Positions 1 through 8,480 are shown, numbered from the stretch's first letter. The stretch is DNA of 54,060 nt from Pseudonocardia bannensis (GCF_012911875.1 NZ_JAAXKZ010000024.1:1-54060); one strand, 5' to 3'. Notes: generated from the letters alone by a model not told the origin. Translations and numbers: made by a program.

Positions 1-330
1 GTGCCGGAGGGACTGGTCGAGCGCGAGGCGGAGCCGGCGCGGATCGACGCGCTGGTGGCCTCGGCACGCGACGGGGCACGCGACGGCGGCGGCCTGCTGT
101 TGATCGAGGGCGCGCCCGGGATCGGGAAGACCCGCCTGGTCGCCGCCGCACGCGCCCGGGCCCGGGCGGCGGGTTTGGCCGTCCTGTCCGCTCGCGGCGG
201 GGAGCTCGAACGTGACGCCTTCTGCGATGCCTGCTACGAGGTCACCGGCGGCAACCCGTTCCTGCTGCGGGAGCTCCTGGTGGCGGTGCGGTGCGAGGGC
301 ATCGGCACCGGCGGCACCGGCGTCGCCGGG
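1..330 (+). pseudogene. LuxR-family AAA ATPase relic (N-terminal fragment with internal deletion)
   Basis: Reading from the GTG at the left edge, the first ~70 residues look like the start of a large LuxR/MalT-type ATPase regulator: an LVEREAE opening and a Walker A box GAPGIGKT at about residues 38-45. After ELERD the sequence jumps to a VTGGNPFLLRELL segment, which in intact relatives lies well over 100 residues further on, past Walker B. The intervening part of the ATPase domain is therefore missing. The reading loses family resemblance after about nt 330, and the C-terminal HTH is absent. The GTG at nt 1 may be the native start, but the window edge prevents certainty. A dead gene is the simplest explanation. 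Confidence 0.7.
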
Positions 331-421
331 GCCACCGCGGTCGGTCCGTGGGACCAGGGGGAGCTGGCCGCGGCGGTGGGTGCGGCGGGTGGACCGGGCT
401 GCCCGGGCACGGCGGTCCGGT

Positions 422-706
422 CGATCCCGCGAGCAGTGGGCGCGGCTGCGGCGGCTGACCGACCGGCCGTTCGCCGTGAACCACCAGATGCGACCGTTCG
501 GCGAGGAGGCGTTCGCCGCCACGCTGGACGCCCGGGTGCCGATCGTGTCGTTCCACATGGGGGTGCCCGCCGCTCTCATCGCACGCGTCCCCGACAGCGG
601 TGCCCTCGCCGTCCAGCAGGTGATGGACCGGCGGCGGGCGGAGGCGGCGGGCCGGGCCGGCGCCGACGTGACCATCGCCGTGGCCGCGCCGATCGGCGCA
701 TCCTGA
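422..706 (+). pseudogene. Nitronate monooxygenase fragment (2-nitropropane dioxygenase family relic)
   Basis: In a different frame from the preceding ATPase relic, about 94 codons read as the early middle of a nitronate monooxygenase. They show LTDRPFAVN, then VPIVSFHMG, then ALAVQQVMDRR followed by AGADVTIAV. In the family these are successive strands of the FMN-binding TIM barrel. The N-terminal strand, the phosphate-binding glycines and the rest of the barrel are absent. The frame ends at a TGA 2 nt before the convergent mnhG stop. This is a gene fragment, not a functional enzyme. The junction with the ATPase relic suggests two deletions or one rearrangement. Confidence 0.65.
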
Positions 707-708
707 GC

Positions 709-1086
709 TCAGGGTGCCGTCCGCCGGTCCTCTCCGGCCCGGCCGCCGTCCTCGTCCTCCGACATCCGCTCGGCCAGCTCGTCGATCACCAGGTCGTCGC
801 GGCGCAGCGTCCCCGTGCGGTACGCCGAACGCCCGATGATCTGCGAGATCACCGGGGCGGTGATCACCTGGAACCCGATCACCAGCACCAGCGTCACGGC
901 GCTCTCGAACTCCAGGCGTACCGCGGTGCCGAGCAGGATGAGCAGCAACCCGAGCGTCTGCGGCTTGGTGGCGGCCTGCAGCCGGGCCGGCAGGTCGGGC
1001 AACCGGACCACACCGAGCGCCCCGACCATGCAGAACAGGGCGCCGAACAGCAGCAGGACCGCCGTGACGATGTCGCCGAGGCTCAC
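709..1086 (-). CDS. mnhG: Na+/H+ antiporter subunit G (MnhG/MrpG)
   Basis: This 125-residue membrane protein is the last subunit of the Mrp cation/proton antiporter. Two or three hydrophobic segments occupy the first ~85 residues (LGDIVTAVLLLFGALFCMVG, then GVVRLPDLPARLQAATK, the family signature). A charged cytoplasmic tail rich in Asp, Glu and Arg follows. The start is a GTG whose last two bases and the next A form the TGA of mnhF (GTGA overlap), so translation is likely coupled. The open frame continues upstream, but that part is the shadow of mnhF. MrpG has no catalytic role by itself and is needed for assembly of the hetero-oligomer. Confidence 0.93.
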   Translation of the reverse strand: MSLGDIVTAVLLLFGALFCMVGALGVVRLPDLPARLQAATKPQTLGLLLILLGTAVRLEFESAVTLVLVIGFQVITAPVISQIIGRSAYRTGTLRRDDLVIDELAERMSEDEDGGRAGEDRRTAP

Positions 1087-1349
1087 CGGTGCCGCTCCCA
1101 ACGTTCGACGAGTCGTGCCGCGGTGGCCGATCCGATGAAGGTGACCAGCGCGACCGCGGCCAGCAGCGGGATGTTCGAGCTGTCCCGGTAGAACGCCACG
1201 TACACCGCCGCGGCGGCCACGATCAGCACGACGAAGACGTCGAGCGCCGCGATCCGGTCGAGCGTGCTCGGGCCACGCAGCACGCGCAGCAGCGCCAACA
1301 GGCCCGCCACGCACAGCATGATCAGCGTGATGGCGAAGACCGCGTTCAT
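1083..1349 (-). CDS. mnhF: Na+/H+ antiporter subunit F (MnhF/MrpF)
   Basis: An 88-residue, three-helix membrane protein. MNAVFAITLIML and the RGPSTLDRIAALDV loop are typical of MrpF, a small subunit of the Mrp antiporter. An AGGAG ribosome-binding site lies about 6 nt before the ATG, after a 31-nt gap from mnhE. That is the only gap in an otherwise overlapping operon. The stop overlaps the GTG of mnhG. The length matches the family (about 85-95 residues). Confidence 0.93.
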   Translation of the reverse strand: MNAVFAITLIMLCVAGLLALLRVLRGPSTLDRIAALDVFVVLIVAAAAVYVAFYRDSSNIPLLAAVALVTFIGSATAARLVERWERHR

Positions 1350-1380
1350 GGCTCACTCCTGACCAGCAGAGTTCGCGTCG

Positions 1381-1950
1381 TCACGACGTCACCAGCCCTC
1401 GGTCGCACGCCGTGAGCTCCTCCGCCGTACCGAAGGCCACGATCACCCGCCGCTGCAGGTACAGGACCATCCGGCGCACCCGCGCGACGTCGCCCGTGCC
1501 ACGCAGGCCGAGCGCGTAGACGTACCAGACCCCGCGCCGCCGGTCGATCTGCAGCACGTAGCTGCCCGGGGCCAGCGAGAGCGCACCGGCCGTCATCGTG
1601 ATCACCCGGTCCGATCCGGCGAGCATCGGCACCGCGATGATCCCGGCCCGGGCCCGGGGCCCGTAGCGCAGCGTCTCCCAGCTCACCTGCACCCCGGAGA
1701 CGGCGAGGTCGTAGGTCAGGAAGCCGATCAGGCTCAGCAGCGGCAGCGGCCGGAACGGCAGCCGGGGTCCCGTCGACGGCATCGGGAACAGCAGCGTCAC
1801 GATCACCGCGACGAGCAGGCCGCCGAGCACGATCTTCACCGAGATGGTGCCCCACAGCAGGACCCACACCACGGTCAGCCATATCACCTGCGGCCACCGG
1901 TTGGCCGCCGGGGCCGGTGTGGTCGGGACGGCACCGTCGGCTGCGCTCAT
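1381..1950 (-). CDS. mnhE: Na+/H+ antiporter subunit E (MnhE/MrpE)
   Basis: A 189-residue subunit of the Mrp antiporter. It has two N-terminal membrane helices (from about residue 20: VIWLTVVWVLLWGTISVK, then GGLLVAVIVTLLFP), a third hydrophobic stretch near residue 75, and a soluble C-terminal domain. That domain contains the family features SPGT-like APGSYVLQID and a late Arg-rich helix. The ATG overlaps the stop of mnhD (ATGA). The Pro/Ala-rich N-terminal leader of about 18 residues is common in actinobacterial MnhE. Confidence 0.92.
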   Translation of the reverse strand: MSAADGAVPTTPAPAANRWPQVIWLTVVWVLLWGTISVKIVLGGLLVAVIVTLLFPMPSTGPRLPFRPLPLLSLIGFLTYDLAVSGVQVSWETLRYGPRARAGIIAVPMLAGSDRVITMTAGALSLAPGSYVLQIDRRRGVWYVYALGLRGTGDVARVRRMVLYLQRRVIVAFGTAEELTACDRGLVTS

Positions 1951-3479
1951 GGCGTCCGCTCCTCTCCGAGCACCGCGACCTGGTAGGGCGCACGGTCGAA
2001 CAGGTCCTGGCCCGCCCGCCCGGTGACCGCCGACAACGGCCCGGCCACCATGGCGATCGTCAGGCTCACCGCCACCAGTGCGCCGGTCGCGACGTACATC
2101 GGCTTCGCCGTCCGGGCGGTGCCGACGATCAGCTCGTCGGTCGGGTCGGGGTCGGTCAGCGGCGGCTTCTCCGCGCCCCAGAACACCCGGACCCAGACGC
2201 GGACCATCGCGTAGAGGGTGAGCAGGCTGGCGAGGATCACCACGCCGGCCACCAGCGACGTCTCCAGCCCCGCGCCGGCCCCGGCCTGCAACAACGCGAG
2301 CTTGGCCACGAACCCCGACGTCGGTGGTATGCCGGCGAGGGTGAGCGCGGGGACCGCGAAGAGCACGGCCAGCGCCGGGGAGGTCTTCGCGAGCCCGCCC
2401 ATCGCGTCGATCGACACGGTGCCGGTCCGGCGCGTGATCAGACCGCTGACCAGGAATAGCGTCGCCTGCACCGTGATGTGGTGCACCACGTAGAGCGCGG
2501 TGCCCGCGATCCCCGCCGCGTCGAACACGGCCAGCCCGAACAACATGAACCCGATGTGACTGACCAGCAGGAACGACAGCAGCCGGTTGAGGTCGTCCTG
2601 GGCGAGCGCCCCGAGGGCTCCGATGAGCATCGTGAGGGAGGCGATGACCAGCAACAGGGTCGACGGCCCGTCCAACGGGAAGATCAACGTCTGGGTGCGC
2701 AGCAGCGCGTAGATCCCGACCTTGGTCAACAGGCCCGCGAACAGGGCGGTGACCGGCGCGGGCGCGTTCGGGTAGCTGTCGGGCAGCCAGAAGTGCAGCG
2801 GCACCATGGCCGCCTTGATGCCGAACACGACGACGGTCATCAGCGCCAGCACGGTCTGCAGGCCGGTGGGCAGCTCCCCGACGCGTTCGGCCAGATCGGC
2901 GAGGTTGACCGAGCCGGTGGCCGCGTAGACCAGCGCGATCGTCGTCAGGAACAGCAGCGACGACGTCAGGCTGATGATCACGTACGTCATCCCGGACCGG
3001 ATCCGGGTCGCGCTGGTCCGCCGGGTGATCAGCACGTAGGACGCGGCCAGCATGATCTCGAACGCCACGAAGAGGGTGAACAGGTCGCCGGTCAGGTAGG
3101 CCAGCGAGACGCCGGTGGACAGCAGCAGGAAGATCGGGTGGAACGTCGTGCTCGCCGTCTCCCGGCCGTAGTCGGCGATGCGCTGGTCGATCGCGTACAA
3201 CAGCACCGCGAGGGTGACCAGCGTCGAGATCAGCAGCAGCAGCGCGGCCAGCCGGTCGGCGACGAGCACGATCCCGACCGGGGCGGGCCAGCCGCCCAGC
3301 TCGGCGACCACCGGAGCCCCCTGGTCCGCCGCCACCAGCAGGACGGCCGCGACGGCGGAGACCACCGCCAGCACGACGATGCCGATCAGCCGCTGTACGA
3401 ACGCCGAGCGGCTGAAGAGCACGGTCAGCGCCGCGCCGAGCATCGGCAGCAGCACCGGCAGGGTGACGAGCGCGCTCAT
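1947..3479 (-). CDS. mnhD: Na+/H+ antiporter subunit D (MnhD/MrpD)
   Basis: A 510-residue, roughly 14-helix protein homologous to the proton-pumping NuoM/NuoN subunits of complex I. The core contains the ETASTTFHPIFLLLSTG and LYTFFVAFE-type region (LFTLFVAFEIMLAAS) with the conserved membrane Glu. Further on it has KAAMVPLHFWLPDSYPNAP with the conserved Lys, and HHITVQATLFLVSGLI. These are the ion-path residues of the family. The start is the ATG overlapping the mnhC stop. The frame stays open upstream, but only as an Arg-rich shadow of mnhC and mnhB. MnhD and MnhA are the two antiporter-like subunits. Confidence 0.95.
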   Translation of the reverse strand: MSALVTLPVLLPMLGAALTVLFSRSAFVQRLIGIVVLAVVSAVAAVLLVAADQGAPVVAELGGWPAPVGIVLVADRLAALLLLISTLVTLAVLLYAIDQRIADYGRETASTTFHPIFLLLSTGVSLAYLTGDLFTLFVAFEIMLAASYVLITRRTSATRIRSGMTYVIISLTSSLLFLTTIALVYAATGSVNLADLAERVGELPTGLQTVLALMTVVVFGIKAAMVPLHFWLPDSYPNAPAPVTALFAGLLTKVGIYALLRTQTLIFPLDGPSTLLLVIASLTMLIGALGALAQDDLNRLLSFLLVSHIGFMLFGLAVFDAAGIAGTALYVVHHITVQATLFLVSGLITRRTGTVSIDAMGGLAKTSPALAVLFAVPALTLAGIPPTSGFVAKLALLQAGAGAGLETSLVAGVVILASLLTLYAMVRVWVRVFWGAEKPPLTDPDPTDELIVGTARTAKPMYVATGALVAVSLTIAMVAGPLSAVTGRAGQDLFDRAPYQVAVLGEERTP

Positions 3480-3982
3480 CGGCCCACCCCCCGCCCGGAA
3501 CCGGCCGGCCCGGAGGTCACCGACGGCTCGACGGGATCCCCGGACGCGGCCGCGGACCCGGGATCGTCCTCGTCCTCGCTCATGTCGTCCGAACCGGCCT
3601 CCTCGCCCATCGAGGCCTCCGGTGCGCGGCGGTGCGCGATGCGGCGGTCCTCGATGTCGTCCTGCACCTCGTCGTGCCCGACCAGCACCCACGAGCGGTA
3701 GCCGAGCGCGAGCAGGTAGGTGGTCAGCGCGAACGTGATGACGATCGCGGTCAGCGCGAGGGCCTGCGGGAGCGGGTCGGCGATCTGCTCGTCCGGCGCG
3801 GAACCGAGGATCGGGGCGCGCGCGGGTGGGCCACCGGCCAGTTGCAGGAGCAGGTTCGCGCCGTGGCCCAGGACCACGATGCCGATCAGCACGCGCATCA
3901 GCGAGCGCTGCAGCAGCAGGTAGAAGCCGACGCCGTAGAGCACCGCGACCACCACGGCCATGCTCATGTTGATCGTATTCAC
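3476..3982 (-). CDS. mnhC: Na+/H+ antiporter subunit C (MnhC/MrpC), with acidic C-terminal tail
   Basis: The N-terminal ~105 residues form three membrane helices homologous to NuoK (YGVGFYLLLQRSLMRVLIGI, GHGANLLLQLAGG, PLPQALALTAIVITFALT, the last with the conserved QALALTAIVI motif). The GTG start overlaps the mnhB stop. The protein is 168 residues, longer than a minimal MrpC. The extra ~60 residues are hydrophilic, with acidic patches (DDMSEDEDD) and a Gly/Ser/Pro end, so they are probably a disordered cytoplasmic tail. The tail reads in the correct frame up to the ATGA overlap with mnhD, so it is real coding sequence. Confidence 0.93.
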   Translation of the reverse strand: MNTINMSMAVVVAVLYGVGFYLLLQRSLMRVLIGIVVLGHGANLLLQLAGGPPARAPILGSAPDEQIADPLPQALALTAIVITFALTTYLLALGYRSWVLVGHDEVQDDIEDRRIAHRRAPEASMGEEAGSDDMSEDEDDPGSAAASGDPVEPSVTSGPAGSGRGVGR

Positions 3983-4539
3983 GAACGTTCCCCCGCCCCC
4001 TGGGCGTCGCGCTCGATACCGCTGCCCAGCGAGCGCAGCAGGTCGAGCACCACACCGATGATCAGCAGGTACACCCCGACGTCGAGGAACAGGCTGGTCA
4101 CCAGGTCGACGTCGCCGACCACGGGGACCGCCACGCTGAGCTTCGCGCTGGCCAGCACCGGCGCGCCGAAGGCCGTCGGGGCCAGCGCGGTCAGCACCGC
4201 GATGCTCAGCCCCACGCCGACGAGCATCGGGGGGCGGAGGCGGATCCGGCTCCCGACGCGGGCGCCGAGGTCCGTACCGCCACCGGCGATGTAGCGCAGC
4301 ACGAACGCCAGCCCGGCGACGAGCCCGCCGGAGAAGCCGCCGCCCGGCCCGTAGTGGCCGACGATCAACAGGTACAGCGAGAACACGAGCACGGTCGGGA
4401 ACAGGATCCGGACCACGACCTCGAGCAGCAGCGTGCGTTCGGCGGTGGGCGGGTGCTCGCCGGGCAGCATCCATTGCCCGGACGGCTCGTCCCACTGCTT
4501 CCACGGGACCCGCTCCGGGGTGTTCGGAGAGGCGGTCAC
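3979..4539 (-). CDS. mnhB: Na+/H+ antiporter subunit B (MnhB/MrpB)
   Basis: A 186-residue membrane protein with the MnhB domain: RILFPTVLVFSLYLLIVGH, then GPGGGFSGGLVAGLAFVLRY (the glycine-rich family signature), and a C-terminal pair of helices. It starts at a GTG that overlaps the TGA of a 13-codon micro-ORF lying between mnhA and this gene. The N-terminal ~30 residues (VPWKQWDEPSGQWMLPGE) are soluble. In the Mrp complex MnhB packs with the C-terminal part of MnhA. Confidence 0.93.
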   Translation of the reverse strand: MTASPNTPERVPWKQWDEPSGQWMLPGEHPPTAERTLLLEVVVRILFPTVLVFSLYLLIVGHYGPGGGFSGGLVAGLAFVLRYIAGGGTDLGARVGSRIRLRPPMLVGVGLSIAVLTALAPTAFGAPVLASAKLSVAVPVVGDVDLVTSLFLDVGVYLLIIGVVLDLLRSLGSGIERDAQGAGERS

Positions 4540-4577
4540 TTCGCCGCCTCCGCGGGGACACGTACGTCGGCGGTCAT
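4536..4577 (-). CDS. 13-codon micro-ORF bridging mnhA and mnhB
   Basis: The stop of mnhA (TGA) overlaps an ATG, and this ATG opens a 13-codon frame reading MTADVRVPAEAAK. Its TGA in turn overlaps the GTG of mnhB. The micro-ORF therefore connects the two genes by two 4-nt overlaps with no untranslated base between them. It may be a leader for translational coupling; I do not claim that the peptide has a function of its own. The alternative is that mnhB simply reinitiates and the ATG is chance. Confidence 0.35.
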   Translation of the reverse strand: MTADVRVPAEAAK

Positions 4578-6931
4578 CGGAGTAGCTCCTCCTCGTGTTC
4601 GGGGGAACCCGAACCGCTCTTCACCTGCCCGTCCCGCCGGCGGTCGTGGCGGGTGGCGAGCACCAGGCTCGCGGTGCCGGCGGCGGCGATGAGCAGCACG
4701 GTGATCTCACCGACGGTGTCCAGGGCCCGGAAGTCGACCAGGATCGCGCTGATCACGTTCGTCGCCCCGGCCTCCGGGGCGAGCCGGACGAACTCCGCGC
4801 TCGTCGCCGGCGGGGCCTCCCGGGCGCCGCTCAGCACGACCCCCGCGATCGCCACCAGGATCCCGCCGGCCCCCGCGATCAGCGCCTTGCGTATCCGGGT
4901 CCCCGAGGACGAGGTGTTCTCGGCGAAGTGCGCGGGCAGCCGGCGCAGCACGAACACGAACGCGACCAGGGTCAGGGTCTCGACCAGGAACTGGGCCAGG
5001 GCCAGGTCCGGAGCTCCGTCGACGATGAACAGCCCGCCGATGCCGTAACCGATGGCCCCGACCAGCAGGACGGCGGTGAACCGGCGGTGGGCCCGGACCA
5101 GGGCCAGCGCGGCGATGATCACCATCAGTCCGAGGGGCAGCTGTATGAGGGAGTGGAACGGCATCTGGTCGTCGGGCCACTGCCCGCCGATCAGCAACGC
5201 CGTTCCCGGCAGCACCAGCACGGTGATCAGCAGGATCGCGAGGTAGGTCGGCAGCGAACCGACCTGCACCCGGCCGGTCACCCGCACGGCGAGGCGTTCC
5301 AGACCGGCGACGACGGCCTCGTACCCGCGCTGCGCGCTGACCGGGTGGCGCAGCCGCGTGTGCACCACGTTGACGGCGGTGCGGCGTGCATGCAGGGCGA
5401 GACCGCCGAGGACGGCGACGGCGGAGAACGCGAGGGGCAGGCCGAGCCCGTGCCAGAGCGCGAGGTGGTACCCGGCGGCGAGCGCATCGTCACCCGCCGG
5501 GTAGGCGGTGGCGTAGCCGTCGGCGAGCGCGTCGACCAGCGGGTAACCGGCGCCGAGGGCGAGCCCGCCCAGCGCGGCGATCCAGGTCGGCACGGTGAGC
5601 GCGAGCGTCGGCCGCGACACCTCACGGGCCTCGACGCCGGGTTTGGCTGCGAACGCGCCCCACAGGAACCGGGCGGTGTAGGCCGCGGTCAGCACCGAGC
5701 CGGCCAGCAACCCGAGGGCGACGGTCCAGCCACGCGTCCCGCCCTCGTGCAGGAAGGCCTCGAACGCGGCCTCCTTGCCGACGAAGCCCAGCAGCGGCGG
5801 GATCCCGGCCATCGACATTCCGGCCAGCCCGGCGACGGCCGCGAGGGCCGGTAGCTGCCGGCCCAGCCCGGAGAGCTCCCCGATGTCCCGGGTCCCGGTG
5901 ATCTTGTCGATGGTGCCGACGACCATGAACAGCGGCGCCTTGAACAACCCGTGCGCCAGCAGCAACGTCAGCCCGGCCATCGCGGCGATCCGCCCGCCCG
6001 CCCCGAGCAGCACCATGAGGAAGCCGAGCTGGCTGACGGTGCCGAAGGCCAGCAGCCGCTTCAGGTCGATCTCCTGCAGGGCTCGCCAGCCACCCAGCAG
6101 CATCGTCCCCAGCCCCAGAACGACGACCGGCACCCACCACACGGCCCGGTCGGCGAAGGCCGGGGACAGCCGCGCGACGAGGTACACCCCGGCCTTCACC
6201 ATCGAGGCGGCGTGCAGGTAGGCGCTGACCGGGGTCGGCGCGGCCATCGCGGCCGGCAACCACGGGTGGAACGGCAGTTGCGCCGACTTGGTCAGGGCGC
6301 CCAGCAGGATCAGGACCAGCGCCGCGGTGACCATCGCCCCGGACGGCGGCGCGGCCACGATCTGCGAGATCCGGTAGGTGCCCGCCGCCTCGCCGAGCAG
6401 GACGATGCCCATCAGCATCGACAGCCCGCCGAACACCGTCACGAGCACCGCCTGCAGCGCCGCCCGGCGGTTGGCCCGGTGCTCACCGCTCTGCCCGACG
6501 AGTAGGAACGACGCGATCGACGTCAGTTCCCAGAACACGTAGAGGGTCAGCAGGTCGTCGGCCAGGACCAGGCCGAGCATGGCGCCGGCGAAGGCCAGCA
6601 GCAGGGCGGCCGAGCGGGGGGCGTCGCGGCTCTTGCGCCCGAAGTACCCGGCGCTGTAGGCGAAGATCAATGCGCCCAGGCCGGCGACGAGGATGATCAT
6701 GACGAGCCCGAGGGCGTCGAGCCGGAAGCTGAACTCCAGACCGAGCGCCGGTGCCCAGCCGGTGGTGGCCTCCAGGCCTGGACCCAGGGCTTCACGGGCG
6801 TTGGCGAGCGCCCAGATCAGGGTCGCGCCGGGCAGCACCGCGGCGACGCCGAATGCGGCTCGACGGCTGCGCGCGGAGACGACCGGGAGCAGGCCGGCCA
6901 TCACGAGATGCGCGACGACGAGCGCGAGCAA
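4574..6931 (-). CDS. mnhA: Na+/H+ antiporter subunit A (MnhA/MrpA, full-length form)
   Basis: A protein of about 785 residues, the largest subunit of the Mrp antiporter. The first ~500 residues are the NuoL-like antiporter module, including DDLLTLYVFWELTSIASFLLVG with its conserved Glu, and KSAQLPFHPWLPAAMAAPTPVSAYLHAASM with Lys and His residues of the proton path. The C-terminal third holds the DUF4040 segment (GGLFIVDGAPDLALAQFLVE) and a last module ending in DTVGEITVLLIAAAG. I chose the TTG at 6931 because AGGAGG lies 7 nt before it and the protein then begins at its first membrane helix. The frame is open for another 75 codons upstream, but those are Arg/Pro-rich and unlike any family member. 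Confidence 0.93.
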   Translation of the reverse strand: MLALVVAHLVMAGLLPVVSARSRRAAFGVAAVLPGATLIWALANAREALGPGLEATTGWAPALGLEFSFRLDALGLVMIILVAGLGALIFAYSAGYFGRKSRDAPRSAALLLAFAGAMLGLVLADDLLTLYVFWELTSIASFLLVGQSGEHRANRRAALQAVLVTVFGGLSMLMGIVLLGEAAGTYRISQIVAAPPSGAMVTAALVLILLGALTKSAQLPFHPWLPAAMAAPTPVSAYLHAASMVKAGVYLVARLSPAFADRAVWWVPVVVLGLGTMLLGGWRALQEIDLKRLLAFGTVSQLGFLMVLLGAGGRIAAMAGLTLLLAHGLFKAPLFMVVGTIDKITGTRDIGELSGLGRQLPALAAVAGLAGMSMAGIPPLLGFVGKEAAFEAFLHEGGTRGWTVALGLLAGSVLTAAYTARFLWGAFAAKPGVEAREVSRPTLALTVPTWIAALGGLALGAGYPLVDALADGYATAYPAGDDALAAGYHLALWHGLGLPLAFSAVAVLGGLALHARRTAVNVVHTRLRHPVSAQRGYEAVVAGLERLAVRVTGRVQVGSLPTYLAILLITVLVLPGTALLIGGQWPDDQMPFHSLIQLPLGLMVIIAALALVRAHRRFTAVLLVGAIGYGIGGLFIVDGAPDLALAQFLVETLTLVAFVFVLRRLPAHFAENTSSSGTRIRKALIAGAGGILVAIAGVVLSGAREAPPATSAEFVRLAPEAGATNVISAILVDFRALDTVGEITVLLIAAAGTASLVLATRHDRRRDGQVKSGSGSPEHEEELLR

Positions 6932-6938
6932 ACGACAA

Positions 6939-6944
6939 CCTCCT
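6939..6944 (-). promoter_or_regulatory. Ribosome-binding site fixing the TTG start of mnhA
   Basis: A perfect AGGAGG on the minus strand lies 7 nt before a TTG and well inside the upstream open extension of the frame. It decides in favour of the short mnhA start. The 282-nt spacer between mnhA and the upstream MFS gene contains this site and probably the operon promoter. I could not single out a -35/-10 pair. Confidence 0.75.
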
Positions 6945-7213
6945 AGGGCTCCGCCGTGGCGCCCGGCGACGATCAGCGCGCGGGCCGGCCCGCCGATCGC
7001 GGGCCGCGACCGGACTGCGCGAGCAGGCCGGCCGTCTGGCGGGGTCGGACACGGGCAAATCGGACGGGGCGGACGGCGGGGCATCCCAGCGCCGTCGCCG
7101 CCCATCCTATCGGGGGACGCCGGACGTCCGCTGTCCCACGGCCCGGATCCGATCATCCGTGTGAGAAGCCTCGCTCCGGACCGTCCGCCGGCGGCGAGCC
7201 ACCGGCCCTTGGT

Positions 7214-8455
7214 TCAGGACTCCGGCGAGACCGGCTGAGGGACACCCGTCAGCTGCCTGACGCGCCGTCCGGCCACGGTGACCACCACCAGGCTGAGCAG
7301 CGCAAGCAGCGCCATGCCGACCAGTAGCACCGGGTACCCGGCCAGGCCGGTGAGACCAGCCAGCAGCATCGGGAATCCGAACCCGATGTAGGTGAGTCCG
7401 TAGTAGACGGCCGTCAGACCGGCCAGGTCCTCGGGCCGGGCAATCCGCTGCACCTCGAGAAGTCCCGAGACGAGCGAGATGCCGAAACCCGCGCCGAGCA
7501 CGACCGAGGCGATCATCGCCAGGGCCAGCGAGCCCGACGCCGCCGTCCCGGCGGCCAGCAGCGTGCCGGTCACGACGAGGGCCAGGCCGAGGCGAAGACC
7601 GAGGGTGCGCGAGCGCCGGTCGAGCCTGCGCGCGAACGACTGGATGCCCACCCCTGCGGCGAGGGTCAGAGCGGTGAGCAGCGTCGCGAAGATCAGCCCG
7701 AAGCCCGCGGTGCGCCCGCCCAGCGCGACGGGCTGGACCGCGAAGGAGATCGACGGTGCGCCGAACGCCCAGGGAGCCGCCGGCACGACGAGGCGCAGGA
7801 ACCGGCGCTGCCGTGCCGCCGGCACCGCAAGGTCCGACCACAGCGTGCCCCGCCCCGGCCCGCGGGGCACGGCCACCGCCGGCCGGGTCTCGGGCGTGCG
7901 GAGCAGCCACCCGATGGCCGGGATGGTGATCACGATGTGCACCAGGTAGGGCAGTTCCATGGGCAGCGGCGCCCACTGGGCGAGCGAACCGCCGACGGCC
8001 GGCCCGACGCCGAAGCCCGCCGACAGTGCCAGCGCGGCGCGACGGGCACCGGAGCCCTCGTCGGCAGCGGGGTCCCACGGGGGCTGCGAGAGCTCCTTGA
8101 CCCACGTGCTGCCCACCGTCATCGCGACGCCGATGACCACCCCGAACAGGAACCGTCCGGTGTAGAGCGCGGCCTCGGAGATCCCGTCGACCCCGCCGAG
8201 GGCGAGCACGGCGCTCGCCGGCACGGACGCGATGACACACGGCAGCAGCAGCCGACGCCGGCCCCAGCGGTTCGAGGCCGGCCCGCCGATCAGCAGCCCG
8301 GGTGCCAGCCCGGCCACGTAGACGCCGAAGAACGCCGCGACCGTCACGGCCGTGAAGTGCGACTGCTCGCGATACATGACCATCAGCGGGCTGAACTGGT
8401 TCGCCCCGTACCCGATGGTGAACAGCACCGCCACGACCCGGACCCACGGCCGCAC
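7214..8455 (-). CDS. MFS transporter, downstream partner of malate synthase G
   Basis: A 413-residue major facilitator with about 12 membrane segments. The loop after helix 2 carries the MFS signature in the form GPASNRWGRRRLLLP. The first half includes GRFLFGVVIGVAMTVGSTW. A 30-residue cytoplasmic stretch with Pro and Arg (TRPAVAVPRGPGRG) separates the two halves. The GTG start has AAGGAG 7 nt upstream and lies 25 nt after the glcB stop on the same strand, so the two are probably cotranscribed. By context it may carry glyoxylate, glycolate or a related acid. That is inference, since its sequence resembles general drug/metabolite exporters as much as acid carriers. Confidence 0.85.
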   Translation of the reverse strand: MRPWVRVVAVLFTIGYGANQFSPLMVMYREQSHFTAVTVAAFFGVYVAGLAPGLLIGGPASNRWGRRRLLLPCVIASVPASAVLALGGVDGISEAALYTGRFLFGVVIGVAMTVGSTWVKELSQPPWDPAADEGSGARRAALALSAGFGVGPAVGGSLAQWAPLPMELPYLVHIVITIPAIGWLLRTPETRPAVAVPRGPGRGTLWSDLAVPAARQRRFLRLVVPAAPWAFGAPSISFAVQPVALGGRTAGFGLIFATLLTALTLAAGVGIQSFARRLDRRSRTLGLRLGLALVVTGTLLAAGTAASGSLALAMIASVVLGAGFGISLVSGLLEVQRIARPEDLAGLTAVYYGLTYIGFGFPMLLAGLTGLAGYPVLLVGMALLALLSLVVVTVAGRRVRQLTGVPQPVSPES

Positions 8456-8480
8456 GTCGGCTCCTTCGTCGCCGACCGGA

